A stretch of 19,615 nt of DNA, from positions 1 to 19,615 of the forward strand of contig CAYUAE010000023.1 of NCBI GenBank assembly GCA_964442675.1. The letters run 5' to 3'. The first letter of the stretch is position 1. The number at the start of each line of letters is the position of its first letter. The stretch is from Methylomarinum sp964442675. GTDB lineage: Bacteria; Pseudomonadota; Gammaproteobacteria; Methylococcales; Methylomonadaceae. A program made the translations under genes and the position numbers. This document shows, piece by piece, positions 1 to 8,029 of this stretch. The notes beneath the pieces were generated by a model, which was not told the origin of the DNA, did no database searches, and saw only the letters and a program-made list of their open reading frames with translations.

Positions 1-43
1 CAGCGTTGACGACATCGCCCAGCAGTCGAGTGAAAATTTTCAT
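1..43 (-). CDS. N-terminal fragment of an unidentified gene, cut by the window edge
   Basis: Reading the minus strand from an ATG at 43-41 gives an open frame of 14 residues to the window edge, MKIFTRLLGDVVNA. A purine-rich GGAAA lies 6 nt upstream of the ATG, a plausible ribosome binding site. The frame lies on the same strand as the aminotransferase gene, whose stop is 58 bp away, so it could be the next gene of the same transcript. Fourteen residues are too few to assign a family, and the call rests only on start, spacing and strand. Confidence 0.35.
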   Translation of the reverse strand, partial: MKIFTRLLGDVVNA

Positions 44-101
44 CGTTTGTTTCCAACGACTGCAAAATAGTCCAACTTATGTATGTTGTGCGGTTAAGCC
101 G

Positions 102-1226
102 TCAGGCGCATATTTCGGCCGCAGTGACCGCTGTTTCCAGTTCTTCAAAGCTGTTATAAAAATGCGGTGAAAAACGAATACCTGCACCGCGTAATGCACA
201 AGCGATGTTTTGTCGACTGAGCGCTTCAAACAAGGTTTGGTTGTCGATGTTATTATGCCGAAAAATGACGATACCGGATTTTAACGGGGCATCAGGGGCT
301 GACAGCAATTGTAAATGCGGACTTTGAAGAATGCGCTGAACCAAAAAATCGATGCGTTCAAAAACGGCCTGCTCGACCTTATCCATGCCGGTTTCCAGTA
401 ATAAAGACAGACTGGCCGACCAGGCGTGGATACCAAGCATATTAGGGCTGCCGCATTCAAAGCGCTTGGCAGTTGGATGGACTTTCCAGGGTTTGTTTTC
501 GTAATTCTGGATGTCAGCAATCATATGCCAGCCATACTGGGTTAATTTCAGTTTTTCCCGCGCCGCTTTGCGGCTGTAAAAAACGCCCAGTCCTTCCGGT
601 CCCAGCATCCATTTGTGGCCGTCGGCCATGACAAAATCGGCCTGGCAGCGTTGCACGTCGAATTGGACACAGCCCAGGCTTTGAATGGCATCGACGCAGA
701 ATAGAATGTCGTGTTCGCGGCAAAAACGGCCAATCTTATCTAAATCCAGGCGCAGGCCGCTGGCAAACTGAATGGAGCTGATGGTGATCAGCCGCGTATG
801 GCTGTCCACCTGCTCAAACAAGGCTTGTTCCGGGCTGTTAGTGTGGTGTAAATCGGCTTCCCTGAAGTGGACACCCTGGTCGCTCAAAGATTGCCAGACA
901 ATGCGATTGGATGGAAATTCTTCATTGCTGCTGACGATATTGTCACCAGCCCGCCAGTCTATGCCATAAGCGACAAATGACAAGGCTTCGGAGGTGTTTT
1001 TAACCAGCGCGATATCGGCGGTTGATGGCGCGTTTAAAATTGCTGCCAGTTGTTGGCGCAGCTTTTTTTCGGTTTCCAGCCATTGTAAGTAAAACTGGGA
1101 ACCATAGTGGCAGTTCTGCCAGGCAAAGTCAGTGACAGCTTGCGCGGTTCGTTCAGGCCAGGGCGCTACGGCAGCATGGTTGAGATAAATTAAATCAGCG
1201 TCGAGCGGAAATTCAGGATGTGACAT
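102..1226 (-). CDS. Class V PLP-dependent aminotransferase (cysteine desulfurase/epimerase-like)
   Basis: This is a fold-type I, class V aminotransferase of about 374 residues. The PLP-binding lysine sits in ADGHKWMLGPEGLG. The aspartate that pairs with the cofactor pyridine nitrogen is in FCVDAIQSLG, and the phosphate-binding loop is in KNTSEALSF. The family includes cysteine desulfurases, isopenicillin N epimerase-like proteins and kynureninase-like proteins, and the substrate cannot be told from sequence. The SufS/IscS-type catalytic cysteine loop is not evident, so a generic aminotransferase or epimerase is safer than a desulfurase. The frame stays open upstream to a TTG at 1262, but neither start has a good Shine-Dalgarno. 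I chose the ATG at 1226 because MSHPEFPLDADLIYLNHA matches the usual family N-terminus. It lies downstream of rpiA on the same strand with a short gap, so co-transcription is possible. Confidence 0.85.
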   Translation of the reverse strand: MSHPEFPLDADLIYLNHAAVAPWPERTAQAVTDFAWQNCHYGSQFYLQWLETEKKLRQQLAAILNAPSTADIALVKNTSEALSFVAYGIDWRAGDNIVSSNEEFPSNRIVWQSLSDQGVHFREADLHHTNSPEQALFEQVDSHTRLITISSIQFASGLRLDLDKIGRFCREHDILFCVDAIQSLGCVQFDVQRCQADFVMADGHKWMLGPEGLGVFYSRKAAREKLKLTQYGWHMIADIQNYENKPWKVHPTAKRFECGSPNMLGIHAWSASLSLLLETGMDKVEQAVFERIDFLVQRILQSPHLQLLSAPDAPLKSGIVIFRHNNIDNQTLFEALSRQNIACALRGAGIRFSPHFYNSFEELETAVTAAEICA

Positions 1227-1305
1227 GTCATGATACCGTGAGGCGGTTTTGAAAGCGGCCAAGCCGGAGTAATGTTCGGGTTAACCGCTTTCGGACAAGC
1301 GAAGC

Positions 1306-1962
1306 TTATTCCATCACTTCTACGCGATCACCTTTGCCTATCAACACTACATCGGCATCACGCATAGCGAAAATACCGACGGTGACGACGCCGACGATAT
1401 TATTGATAGTCTTTTCCATGGCGATAGGATCCAGAATTTCAAGGTTGTGAACATCCAGAATTTCATTGCCGTTATCGGTGTAATAATCTTCACGCCAAAC
1501 CGGTTGGCCGCCCATTTTGACCATTTCGCGGGCCACATAGCTGCGCGCCATTGGAATGACTTCAATGGGTAGCGGGAACTTACCCAGCACATCCACACAT
1601 TTGGTTTCATCTGCAATACAGACAAATTTACGGCTGGCAGCGGCGATGATTTTTTCCCGGGTCAATGCGCCGCCGCCGCCTTTAATCAGCTTTTTGCGTG
1701 GGTCGACTTCATCGGCGCCATCGACATAGACCTCGATATCACCGACGCTGTTTAAATCCAGCACCGGAATGCCAATGTTTTTCAGGCGTTGTGTCGTGGC
1801 TTCTGAACTGGATACCGCGCCTTCGATGTCGGCTTTGTGGTCGGCCAGCATTTCAATGAAAAAGTTCACTGTAGAGCCGGTGCCGACACCGACAACGGGG
1901 ACATTTTTAATGTATTTGATGGCTTCTTGAGCGACTTGTTTTTTTAATTCATCTTGAGTCAT
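1306..1962 (-). CDS. rpiA: Ribose-5-phosphate isomerase A
   Basis: RpiA interconverts ribose 5-phosphate and ribulose 5-phosphate in the non-oxidative pentose phosphate pathway, in the cytoplasm. The 218-residue protein is full length (E. coli RpiA has 219). The phosphate-binding GTGST is at residues 27-31, DGADE at 81-85 and KGGGGALTREK at 94-104. From memory of the E. coli enzyme, D81, D84, K94 and E103 are the active-site residues, and all fall at the same numbers here. The start ATG at 1962 is preceded by AGGAT at good spacing. The gene is divergent from ilvA across 88 bp, an arrangement also known in Pseudomonas. Confidence 0.97.
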   Translation of the reverse strand: MTQDELKKQVAQEAIKYIKNVPVVGVGTGSTVNFFIEMLADHKADIEGAVSSSEATTQRLKNIGIPVLDLNSVGDIEVYVDGADEVDPRKKLIKGGGGALTREKIIAAASRKFVCIADETKCVDVLGKFPLPIEVIPMARSYVAREMVKMGGQPVWREDYYTDNGNEILDVHNLEILDPIAMEKTINNIVGVVTVGIFAMRDADVVLIGKGDRVEVME

Positions 1963-2008
1963 GGTTTATCCTGCAAGGTTAGAGTTATCGGAGATATCAT
2001 AAATTGTA

Positions 2009-2017
2009 TGGGATAAT
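2009..2017 (+). promoter_or_regulatory. Possible extended -10 promoter element for ilvA
   Basis: The sequence TGgGATAAT fits an extended -10 hexamer (TGn plus GATAAT) and lies 33 bp before the ilvA ATG in the rpiA/ilvA divergent gap. No convincing -35 box is seen at 16-18 bp, which is tolerated by extended -10 promoters. On the opposite strand a TACAAT at 2008-2003 could serve rpiA. Both are pattern matches only. Confidence 0.35.
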
Positions 2018-2050
2018 ACCCGATTAAGACCAATTTTTCAGCACTTATCC

Positions 2051-3580
2051 ATGATACAAAAGTATATCGAACGTATATTGCGGGCCAGGGTTTATGATGT
2101 TGCGATTGAGACGCCGCTGGATTTTGCGCCGGTTTTATCAGGCCGCCTTGATAACCAGGTGTTTTTAAAACGGGAAGATTTACAGCCTGTTTTTTCCTTC
2201 AAACTGCGTGGCGCCTACAATAAAATAATTCAATTGACGGATGCTGAAAAAGCCTGTGGTGTCATTGCGGCATCGGCTGGAAATCATGCGCAAGGGGTCG
2301 CCTTGTCGGCAAAAAAACTGGGTATCAAAGCCTTGATTGTGATGCCTAAAACGACACCCGAGATCAAGGTGCAATCGGTCAGGGCACGAGGCGCAAAAAC
2401 GGTGTTGTTTGGTGATTCTTATGATGAAGCCTGTGAACACGCCCGGCAACTGGCCGATGAAAAAGGCCTGGTTTTTGTGCACCCTTATGATGACCCTGAT
2501 GTTATCGCCGGGCAGGGCACCATTGGCATGGAAATCCTGCGGCAACACAATGGCCATATTGATGCGGTGTTTGTGCCGGTCGGTGGAGGCGGCTTAATTG
2601 CAGGCGTCGCCGCCTATATTAAATTTGTGCGTCCGGAAACAAAAATAATCGGTGTCGAGCCGGATGATGCGGATTGTCTAAACCGGGCGTTAAAAGCGGG
2701 CCGTCGTACTATTATCAAGCAAGTCGGTCTGTTTGCCGACGGCGTGGCGGTAAAACAGGTCGGTAAAGAACCTTTCAGGCTGGCGCATCATTATGTTGAC
2801 GAGGTGATTGTGGTCAATACCGATGAAATTTGCGCCGCAATCAAGGATATTTTTGATGACACCCGCTCGGTTGCTGAACCTGCGGGTGCACTGGCTGTCG
2901 CGGGGGTCAAGAAATATGTCGAACAGCAAAATGCCAGTGGTCAAACCTTTATCGCTATCGAAAGCGGTGCCAATATCAATTTTGACCGCTTGCGTTATGT
3001 GGCCGAGCGCACCCAGGTCGGTGAACATCGTGAAATATTGCTGGCCGTCGCTATTCCTGAACAAGCCGGTAGCTTTCTTAAGTTTTGTAAAATGCTGGGA
3101 AAGCGCAATATTACTGAATTCAATTATCGTTACTTTCATGACAAAATCGCACAGGTTTTTGTCGGTATCAGCAGTAGCGGGGAAGAATCCGACAAGGCGG
3201 CCTTGATCGAGCAGTTGGAAACCGATGGTTTTAAAGTGACCGATATGACCGAAAATGAGATGGCTAAGGATCATATTCGATACATGGTGGGCGGGCATGC
3301 GCCTTGTCCATTGAATGAAATTATTTATAGCCTTCAGTTTCCAGAGCGCCCGGGCGCGTTGTTGAAATTTCTGGTGGCTTTGGGCGGGCGTTGGAATATC
3401 AGTTTGTTTCATTATCGAAACCATGCGGCAGCCTTTGGAAAAGTGTTGATCGGATTGCAGATGAAAAAATCCGAACGGCATAAATTCCAGCATATGTTGA
3501 CAGATTTAGGTTTTGTTTTTCAGGAAGAAACAGACAACTTGGCCTATGTGTTTTTTGCCGGCGGACAAGAAAAAAACTGA
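2051..3580 (+). CDS. ilvA: Threonine ammonia-lyase, biosynthetic (threonine deaminase)
   Basis: IlvA deaminates threonine to 2-oxobutanoate with PLP, the committed step to isoleucine. The 509-residue protein has the full biosynthetic layout. The N-terminal fold-type II catalytic domain carries the PLP lysine K51 in FSFKLRGAYNK, the SAGNHAQGVALSA substrate loop and the GGGGLIAGVA phosphate-binding glycine loop. Two ACT-like regulatory domains follow, at about residues 325-410 (EILLAVAIPEQAGSFLKF) and 420-505 (IIYSLQFPERPGALLKFL). The two ACT-like modules are what allow isoleucine inhibition in the long form and distinguish it from the short catabolic TdcB. The ATG has no strong Shine-Dalgarno, but the N-terminus (YIERILRARVYDVAIETPL) aligns with the family, so the start is likely right. 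Confidence 0.97.
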   Translation: MIQKYIERILRARVYDVAIETPLDFAPVLSGRLDNQVFLKREDLQPVFSFKLRGAYNKIIQLTDAEKACGVIAASAGNHAQGVALSAKKLGIKALIVMPKTTPEIKVQSVRARGAKTVLFGDSYDEACEHARQLADEKGLVFVHPYDDPDVIAGQGTIGMEILRQHNGHIDAVFVPVGGGGLIAGVAAYIKFVRPETKIIGVEPDDADCLNRALKAGRRTIIKQVGLFADGVAVKQVGKEPFRLAHHYVDEVIVVNTDEICAAIKDIFDDTRSVAEPAGALAVAGVKKYVEQQNASGQTFIAIESGANINFDRLRYVAERTQVGEHREILLAVAIPEQAGSFLKFCKMLGKRNITEFNYRYFHDKIAQVFVGISSSGEESDKAALIEQLETDGFKVTDMTENEMAKDHIRYMVGGHAPCPLNEIIYSLQFPERPGALLKFLVALGGRWNISLFHYRNHAAAFGKVLIGLQMKKSERHKFQHMLTDLGFVFQEETDNLAYVFFAGGQEKN

Positions 3581-3692
3581 GTTTTTGCTAGACTTAAAAG
3601 CCCATTAGCGGCTGCGTTTTTATAGGTGTCAAAGAATCGGCACTGACTGTAGGCAATATTGAAGATATTGTTTATCAAGTAAAAAGGCGTAG

Positions 3693-3708
3693 TGGTCTGT
3701 ATTTTGCA
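3693..3708 (+). promoter_or_regulatory. Sigma-54-type -24/-12 promoter for the fliL operon (predicted)
   Basis: The sequence TGGTCTG-TATT-TTGCA places GG (3694-3695) and GC (3706-3707) exactly 10 bp apart, as required by the sigma-54 consensus TGGCACG-N4-TTGCA. The -12 half matches fully and the -24 half matches 4 of 7 bases, including TGG. Transcription would begin near 3719, just upstream of the fliL Shine-Dalgarno. In Pseudomonas and Vibrio the corresponding operons are sigma-54 dependent with a FleQ/FlrA-type activator. That supports the call, but the activator gene is not in this window. Confidence 0.5.
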
Positions 3709-3736
3709 TAAACTTCTTAAAAACAGGAATTGATCG

Positions 3737-4264
3737 ATGGCCGAAGAACCCGAAAACACAGAAGAACCCAAATCTTCCAAAAAAATGATCATCATTATTG
3801 GCGTCGTTGTGCTGCTTTTAGCCGGTGGCGGGGGCGCTTATTTTTTTATGGGGGGCGATGAGCCGGTTGCAGAAGGTGAAAATGCCGAGCAGGCACAAGA
3901 AGATGCCGAGGCCGCTGAAGAGGAAGATGAAGAAGGCTCTGAAAAGGTATTGATCTACTATGACCTGGAACAGCCGTTGCGGGTCAATTTTCCGCAAGGC
4001 AGTCGCTTTAGTCTGATTGAGATACGTGTGTCATTTATGTCGGAAGATGCCAAAGCAGAAGAGCTTTTGGACAAACATAAGCCGATGATTGTGAATAATT
4101 TACTGATGGCAATCAGTGCGGCAGGTTCTGACAAGCTGGCAACGCGTGAAGGTAAACAGGAATTACAGAAAATCATTTTGGATGAGGTTAACAAGGTGAT
4201 GAAAAAAATGACCGGTAAGGAGCGGGTCAAGGATGTCTTTTTTACGCGCTTTGTAATGCAATAA
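3737..4264 (+). CDS. fliL: Flagellar basal body-associated protein FliL
   Basis: FliL is a single-pass inner-membrane protein of the basal body that associates with the stator and affects torque or stator function. The 175-residue product has a short charged cytoplasmic N-terminus, one hydrophobic segment at about residues 17-38 rich in Ile, Val, Leu and Gly, and a very acidic Glu/Ala/Asp linker at about 43-72. The periplasmic FliL domain follows, containing DLEQPLRVNF and ending in the characteristic KERVKDVFFTRFVMQ. AGGAA lies 7 nt before the ATG. It is the first gene of the flagellar run, behind a predicted sigma-54 site, and fliM starts 1 base after its stop, which implies translational coupling. 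Confidence 0.95.
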   Translation: MAEEPENTEEPKSSKKMIIIIGVVVLLLAGGGGAYFFMGGDEPVAEGENAEQAQEDAEAAEEEDEEGSEKVLIYYDLEQPLRVNFPQGSRFSLIEIRVSFMSEDAKAEELLDKHKPMIVNNLLMAISAAGSDKLATREGKQELQKIILDEVNKVMKKMTGKERVKDVFFTRFVMQ

Positions 4265-4265
4265 G

Positions 4266-5249
4266 ATGTCTACAGCTGACCTTCTCTCACAGGATGAAAT
4301 TGATGCGCTGCTGCATGGCGTCGATGATGGTGATGTAGAAACCGAAGCGCCGGAACAGGATACCGCAGGTCAGGAACTGCGTCCCTACGATTTCGCCAAT
4401 CAAGAGCGGATTGTACGTGGGCGTATGCCGACGCTGGAAATGATCAATGAGCGGCTGGCACGATATTTCAGGGTTTCGGTGTTTAATTTTTTAAGGCGTT
4501 CGGCTGAAATTTCTGTGTCTGGCATCCAGATTCAGAAGTTTTCTGAATTTATCCAGAGCCTGTTTGTGCCCACCAACTTGAATATCATACGCATGTCGCC
4601 GCTTAGAGGGCGGGCATTGGTCGTGATGGAGCCGCGACTGGTATTTACGGCCGTAGATAACTTTTTTGGTGGCGGCGGGCAATTCTATAACAAGGTTGAA
4701 GGGCGCGAATTTTCAATGACTGAAATGCGTATCATTCGCTTGATTCTGGATTTGTTGTTCAAGGATTTACAGGAAGCCTGGAAGCCGGTAATGGATATTG
4801 ATTTTGAATATATCAATTCAGAAGTCAATCCACAGTTCGCCAATATCGTCAGTCCATCTGAAATTGTAGTGATTTCCACCATTCATATTGAACTGGAGGG
4901 CGGTGGTGGCGATTTGAATATCGTTATCCCTTATTCAATGATTGAACCGATTCGTGAATTACTCGATGCGGTGACCAGCGATCGTGGGGAAATCGATAAT
5001 CGCTGGCAAGAGTCACTCAGAAACGAAGTGATGCGTTGTGAAGTACCACTAACCAGCGTTTTGGTCGAAAAAGTGATGACAGTGGAAGACGTTATGAGTT
5101 TTAAAGATGGCGATATTATTCCGATCGATATGCCGGAATCGGTGGTTTTGACGGCCGAAGACGTGCCGGTTTTTCGCGGTAAGCTAGGTGTTTCAGATGG
5201 TAATTATGCCATTCAGATCGAAGAAAAACTGACTCAGAATTCAATTTAG
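4266..5249 (+). CDS. fliM: Flagellar motor switch protein FliM
   Basis: FliM is the middle C-ring protein; it binds phosphorylated CheY and sets the direction of rotation. At 327 residues it is close to the usual 325-335. The N-terminal LLSQDEIDALLHG is the conserved CheY-P binding peptide, which also fixes the start although no clear Shine-Dalgarno precedes it. The middle CheC-like domain contains RMPTLEMINERLARYF and a glycine-rich FFGGGGQF. The C-terminal SpoA domain lies at about residues 245-322. A 74-bp gap separates it from fliN, the longest gap inside the fli export/switch block, and I see no convincing promoter or terminator in that gap. Confidence 0.97.
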   Translation: MSTADLLSQDEIDALLHGVDDGDVETEAPEQDTAGQELRPYDFANQERIVRGRMPTLEMINERLARYFRVSVFNFLRRSAEISVSGIQIQKFSEFIQSLFVPTNLNIIRMSPLRGRALVVMEPRLVFTAVDNFFGGGGQFYNKVEGREFSMTEMRIIRLILDLLFKDLQEAWKPVMDIDFEYINSEVNPQFANIVSPSEIVVISTIHIELEGGGGDLNIVIPYSMIEPIRELLDAVTSDRGEIDNRWQESLRNEVMRCEVPLTSVLVEKVMTVEDVMSFKDGDIIPIDMPESVVLTAEDVPVFRGKLGVSDGNYAIQIEEKLTQNSI

Positions 5250-5323
5250 CTTAAGTTAAGCCAGATAAATGCTTCATAGATGAACAGCGAACTCAGTTTA
5301 TAAAACTTTCGGGGCAAATAAAG

Positions 5324-5809
5324 ATGAGTGAAAACGATAACGAGAATGAAGAACCGGTTGGTGATGACTGGGCGGCAGCGATGGCCGAGCAGGAGCAGGC
5401 CGATGGTGCGGCCGAGACTGACGTGGACTGGGGTGATGCGCTGAAAGAACAAGCGGCGACAGAAGAGCAGGGTGGTGTGGATTCGGCGACATTTCCTGAT
5501 TTACAGGATGCAAGTGATGCCAGTGCAAAAAGCCTGAGTGGCGGGGATGATGTCAATCTGGATATTATTCTGGATGTGCCGGTAACGATTTCGATGGAAA
5601 TTGGCCGTACCCGGATCAATATTCGCAATTTATTGCAGTTAACCCAAGGCTCGGTGGTAGAGCTGGACAGGTTTGCCGGCGAGCCGATGGATGTGCTGGT
5701 AAATGGTACTTTGATTGCACATGGCGAGGTGGTGGTGGTCAACGATAAATTCGGGATTCGACTGACCGATGTGATCAGTCCATCCGAGCGTGTCAAGAAA
5801 TTGGGCTGA
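5324..5809 (+). CDS. fliN: Flagellar motor switch protein FliN
   Basis: FliN forms the lower C-ring with FliM and helps dock export substrates. Residues 78-152 are a SpoA domain (LDVPVTISMEIGRTRINIRN, then QGSVVELDRFAGEPMDVLVN). The first 75 residues are an acidic, low-complexity Glu/Asp/Ala tail, as is common in gammaproteobacterial FliN. At 161 residues it is a little longer than the enteric protein (137), because of that tail. The upstream sequence has only a weak Shine-Dalgarno, but WAAAMAEQE after the start is typical of the family. Its TGA overlaps the fliO ATG by one base. Confidence 0.95.
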   Translation: MSENDNENEEPVGDDWAAAMAEQEQADGAAETDVDWGDALKEQAATEEQGGVDSATFPDLQDASDASAKSLSGGDDVNLDIILDVPVTISMEIGRTRINIRNLLQLTQGSVVELDRFAGEPMDVLVNGTLIAHGEVVVVNDKFGIRLTDVISPSERVKKLG

Positions 5810-6228
5810 TGCGTTTTTTTAGTTATTTTTCGCTTATTTTTTTTGTACAGCAGGTGAGTGCTGCACAATCGCAGTTTCAAGGAACAACAAAAAACCTGTC
5901 ATTGCAGGATGTTGCCAATTGGGCGGCCAGTCTGATTGTCGTGCTGGCGATATTTTTATTTTGCGTTTGGGTGATCCGAAAAACTCAACACTTGAGCACA
6001 GCGCAAGGGCAAACGCTTAAAGTGGTGACAGGTCTTGCGCTCGGTATGCGAGAAAAGCTGGTGTTGGTTCAAGTCGGTGAGAAACAGATTTTGCTGGGTG
6101 TGACACCGGGTCGGATTGAAAAGCTGTTGATTCTTGAAGGCGATGCGCAATTAAAGTCCGATAGTACACCGACGGCAGGCGCATTTGCTAAAAAGCTCGC
6201 CCAGGTTATGAAAGGCTCTGAACAATGA
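5809..6228 (+). CDS. fliO: Flagellar biosynthesis protein FliO
   Basis: FliO is a membrane scaffold that helps FliP assemble into the export gate and is not part of the final FliPQR core. The 139-residue product has a hydrophobic N-terminus (1-18) that could act as a signal sequence ending near VSAAQ. A transmembrane helix at about 38-56 (AASLIVVLAIFLFCVWVI) and a cytoplasmic FliO/MopB domain (KLVLVQVGEKQILLGVTPGR) follow. FliO diverges fast, so the assignment rests on this pattern plus its place between fliN and fliP. The start overlaps the fliN stop as TGATG, and the end overlaps fliP as ATGA. Confidence 0.92.
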   Translation: MRFFSYFSLIFFVQQVSAAQSQFQGTTKNLSLQDVANWAASLIVVLAIFLFCVWVIRKTQHLSTAQGQTLKVVTGLALGMREKLVLVQVGEKQILLGVTPGRIEKLLILEGDAQLKSDSTPTAGAFAKKLAQVMKGSEQ

Positions 6229-6971
6229 AGTCAATAGTATTTGCTGTGTTTGCATGGGCGCTGCTCATGCCTGATCAAGCGGCGCTGGCGGCGCCCGGCA
6301 TTCAGGCTGTCACGGTGACCAGCAATCCGCAGGGCGGACAGGAATATACGGTCACGATCCAGATTCTGGCGTTGATGACATTAATGACCGTGCTGCCCGC
6401 ATTGTTGTTGACCATGACCTCATTTACCCGCATCGTCATCGTACTTGGCCTGCTCAGGCAGGCGATTGGTACTGCGCAGGCGCCGAGCAACCAGGTGCTG
6501 CTCGGTTTATCGTTGTTTTTGACTTTTTTTATCATGACGCCGGTGTTTGACAAGGTCAACAGCGAAGCGATTCAGCCGTATATGGATGAAAAAATAACCT
6601 TGACCACAGCATTGGAAAAAGCCTCGGGACCTTTTAGAACCTTTATGTTGAGACAAACCCGGGAAACCGATCTGGAAATGTTCATGCGTATTGCCAATCG
6701 GGAGGATTTTCAGTCGGTCGATGATGTGCCGTTTTCTTTGTTGTTGCCGGCTTATGTTACCAGTGAGTTAAAAACAGCATTTCAGATCGGCTTTTTATTG
6801 TTTTTACCGTTTTTGATTATCGATCTGGTTGTCGCCAGTGTTCTGATGTCAATGGGGATGATGATGCTGTCGCCGATGATTGTTTCTTTACCCTTTAAAA
6901 TAATGCTGTTTGTGCTGGCTGATGGCTGGTCGATCGTGATGGAAATGCTGGCGGCCAGTTTTTATGTCTAA
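6225..6971 (+). CDS. fliP: Flagellar type III export gate protein FliP
   Basis: FliP forms the pentameric core of the export gate with FliQ and FliR. The 248-residue protein starts with a cleavable-looking signal peptide (about 1-22, ending ALAAPG), a known feature of FliP. The conserved LPALLLTMTSFTRIVIVLGL and LRQAIGTAQAPSNQVLLGL follow, then TPVFDKVNSEAIQPY. The C-terminal hydrophobic pair ends in MGMMMLSPMIVSLPFKIMLF. About four membrane segments remain after cleavage. It overlaps fliO by 4 bases. The stop TAA shares a base with the fliQ Shine-Dalgarno AAGGAG, linking translation of the two genes. Confidence 0.97.
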   Translation: MKSIVFAVFAWALLMPDQAALAAPGIQAVTVTSNPQGGQEYTVTIQILALMTLMTVLPALLLTMTSFTRIVIVLGLLRQAIGTAQAPSNQVLLGLSLFLTFFIMTPVFDKVNSEAIQPYMDEKITLTTALEKASGPFRTFMLRQTRETDLEMFMRIANREDFQSVDDVPFSLLLPAYVTSELKTAFQIGFLLFLPFLIIDLVVASVLMSMGMMMLSPMIVSLPFKIMLFVLADGWSIVMEMLAASFYV

Positions 6972-6976
6972 AGGAG
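6971..6976 (+). promoter_or_regulatory. Ribosome binding site of fliQ overlapping the fliP stop
   Basis: AAGGAG lies 7 nt before the fliQ ATG at 6984 and its first base is the last base of the fliP stop. It is the strongest Shine-Dalgarno in the export block. It selects ATG 6984 over the adjacent ATG at 6987. Confidence 0.8.
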
Positions 6977-6983
6977 TCGTGCC

Positions 6984-7256
6984 ATGATGACACCGGAAAC
7001 CATATCCGTCATTGCCGAGGAAACCGTTTTGGTCGCGGTTAAATTATTGGCGCCGATTTTATTATCCTCGCTGGCTGTAGGGCTTTTAGTTTCAATGTTT
7101 CAGGCGGCTACCTCAATTCAAGAACAGACATTGACCTTTATTCCCAAACTGGCGACGATCATCGTTGTGTTGATGATTGCAGGGCCATGGATGTTGCAAA
7201 TGATCATCGATTATTTTCAAACGCTGGTACGGGAAATTCCTAACTTGATCGGATGA
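6984..7256 (+). CDS. fliQ: Flagellar type III export gate protein FliQ
   Basis: FliQ is the small two-helix subunit that wraps the FliP/FliR core of the export gate. At 90 residues it is the normal size (about 89). The hydrophobic hairpin helices lie at roughly residues 14-38 (VLVAVKLLAPILLSSLAVGL) and 51-74 (TFIPKLATIIVVLMIAGPWM). The conserved QAATSIQEQTLTFIPK loop lies between them. An AAGGAG supports the start, and its end overlaps fliR by 4 bases (ATGA). Confidence 0.96.
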   Translation: MMTPETISVIAEETVLVAVKLLAPILLSSLAVGLLVSMFQAATSIQEQTLTFIPKLATIIVVLMIAGPWMLQMIIDYFQTLVREIPNLIG

Positions 7257-8029
7257 CTCTCACCGAGCAACAGATTTTGAGCTGGGTAGCTGCATTTATC
7301 TGGCCATTTTTTCGTATTGGTGCACTATTCATTTCCGTTCCCGTTTTTAGTGGTCGCCGTGTTCCCGCTCGGATCCGGGTGATACTGGCTGCCTTGATTA
7401 CCTTTGTCATTGTTCCCGTATTACCACCCTTGCCGGCGATAGAGCTGTTTAGCCATCGTGGTTTTATGGTGGCTGTCCAGCAAATTTTTATCGGTATTGC
7501 AACCGGCTTTATTCTGCAAATGGCGTTTTCAGTCATGCTGGTTGCAGGTCAGTCAATTGCCTACAGCATGGGGCTGGGTTTTGCTTCCCTGGTTGATCCG
7601 GCCACAGGCGTACAAGTCCCGGTAGTGGCGCAGATATTTATTATTTCGGCCAGCTTGATTCTGCTGGCGGTAAATGGCCATTTGATTCTGATTGAAATGC
7701 TGGCACACAGTTTTACCACGCTGCCGATTGCCGATATTGGCATGAATAGTGCTGATCTATGGAAGATAATACGTTGGAGCCGTCAGATTTTTGTCGGAGG
7801 TGTTTCATTGGCATTGCCGGTTCTGGCGACGATTTTATTTGTCAATATCAGTTTTGGCGTGGCCTCACGCGCTGCACCGCAGTTACAGATTTTTGGCATC
7901 GGTTTTCCCATTACCATTATGATGGGAATGGTTTTAATCTGGATCATGATGCCGGATATGCTGGATGGTTTTCAGGCCATTTTGGCGCAAAGTTTTGCTC
8001 TGATCCGTGATATTTTGAGAATACCCTGA
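7253..8029 (+). CDS. fliR: Flagellar type III export gate protein FliR
   Basis: FliR completes the FliP5Q4R1 export gate in the inner membrane. The 258-residue protein is full length and largely hydrophobic, with about six membrane segments. Family signatures include FFRIGALFISVPVFSGRRVP near the N-terminus and SMGLGFASLVDPATGVQVPV in the middle. NGHLILIEMLAHSF and GIGFPITIMMGM follow near the C-terminal half. It is coupled at both ends, by ATGA with fliQ and TGATG with flhB, so the gate subunits are probably made together. Confidence 0.96.
   Translation: MTLTEQQILSWVAAFIWPFFRIGALFISVPVFSGRRVPARIRVILAALITFVIVPVLPPLPAIELFSHRGFMVAVQQIFIGIATGFILQMAFSVMLVAGQSIAYSMGLGFASLVDPATGVQVPVVAQIFIISASLILLAVNGHLILIEMLAHSFTTLPIADIGMNSADLWKIIRWSRQIFVGGVSLALPVLATILFVNISFGVASRAAPQLQIFGIGFPITIMMGMVLIWIMMPDMLDGFQAILAQSFALIRDILRIP

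Noticed and set aside
1286..1301. Inverted repeat CGCTT/AAGCG after rpiA as a terminator
   Set aside because: The stem is 5 bp with no T run on the transcribed strand.
2690..3493. Long open frame (267 codons) on the minus strand opposite ilvA
   Set aside because: It lies wholly inside a well-conserved ilvA, has no recognisable domain and no independent start signal. It is a shadow frame.
3599..3621. Possible terminator after ilvA (AGCC/GGCT stem, then GCG and five T)
   Set aside because: The stem is only 4 bp and is separated from the T run by three bases, too weak to call.
3631..3655. Second sigma-54-like match (CGGCAC...GGC) before fliL
   Set aside because: GG and GC are 12 bp apart instead of 10, so it cannot act as a -24/-12 element; the site at 3693-3708 has the right spacing.
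5293..5880. Minus-strand open frame (195 codons) opposite fliN, Ser/Thr/Pro-rich
   Set aside because: Its composition simply mirrors the acidic Ala/Glu/Asp codons of fliN, and no domain or start signal supports it.
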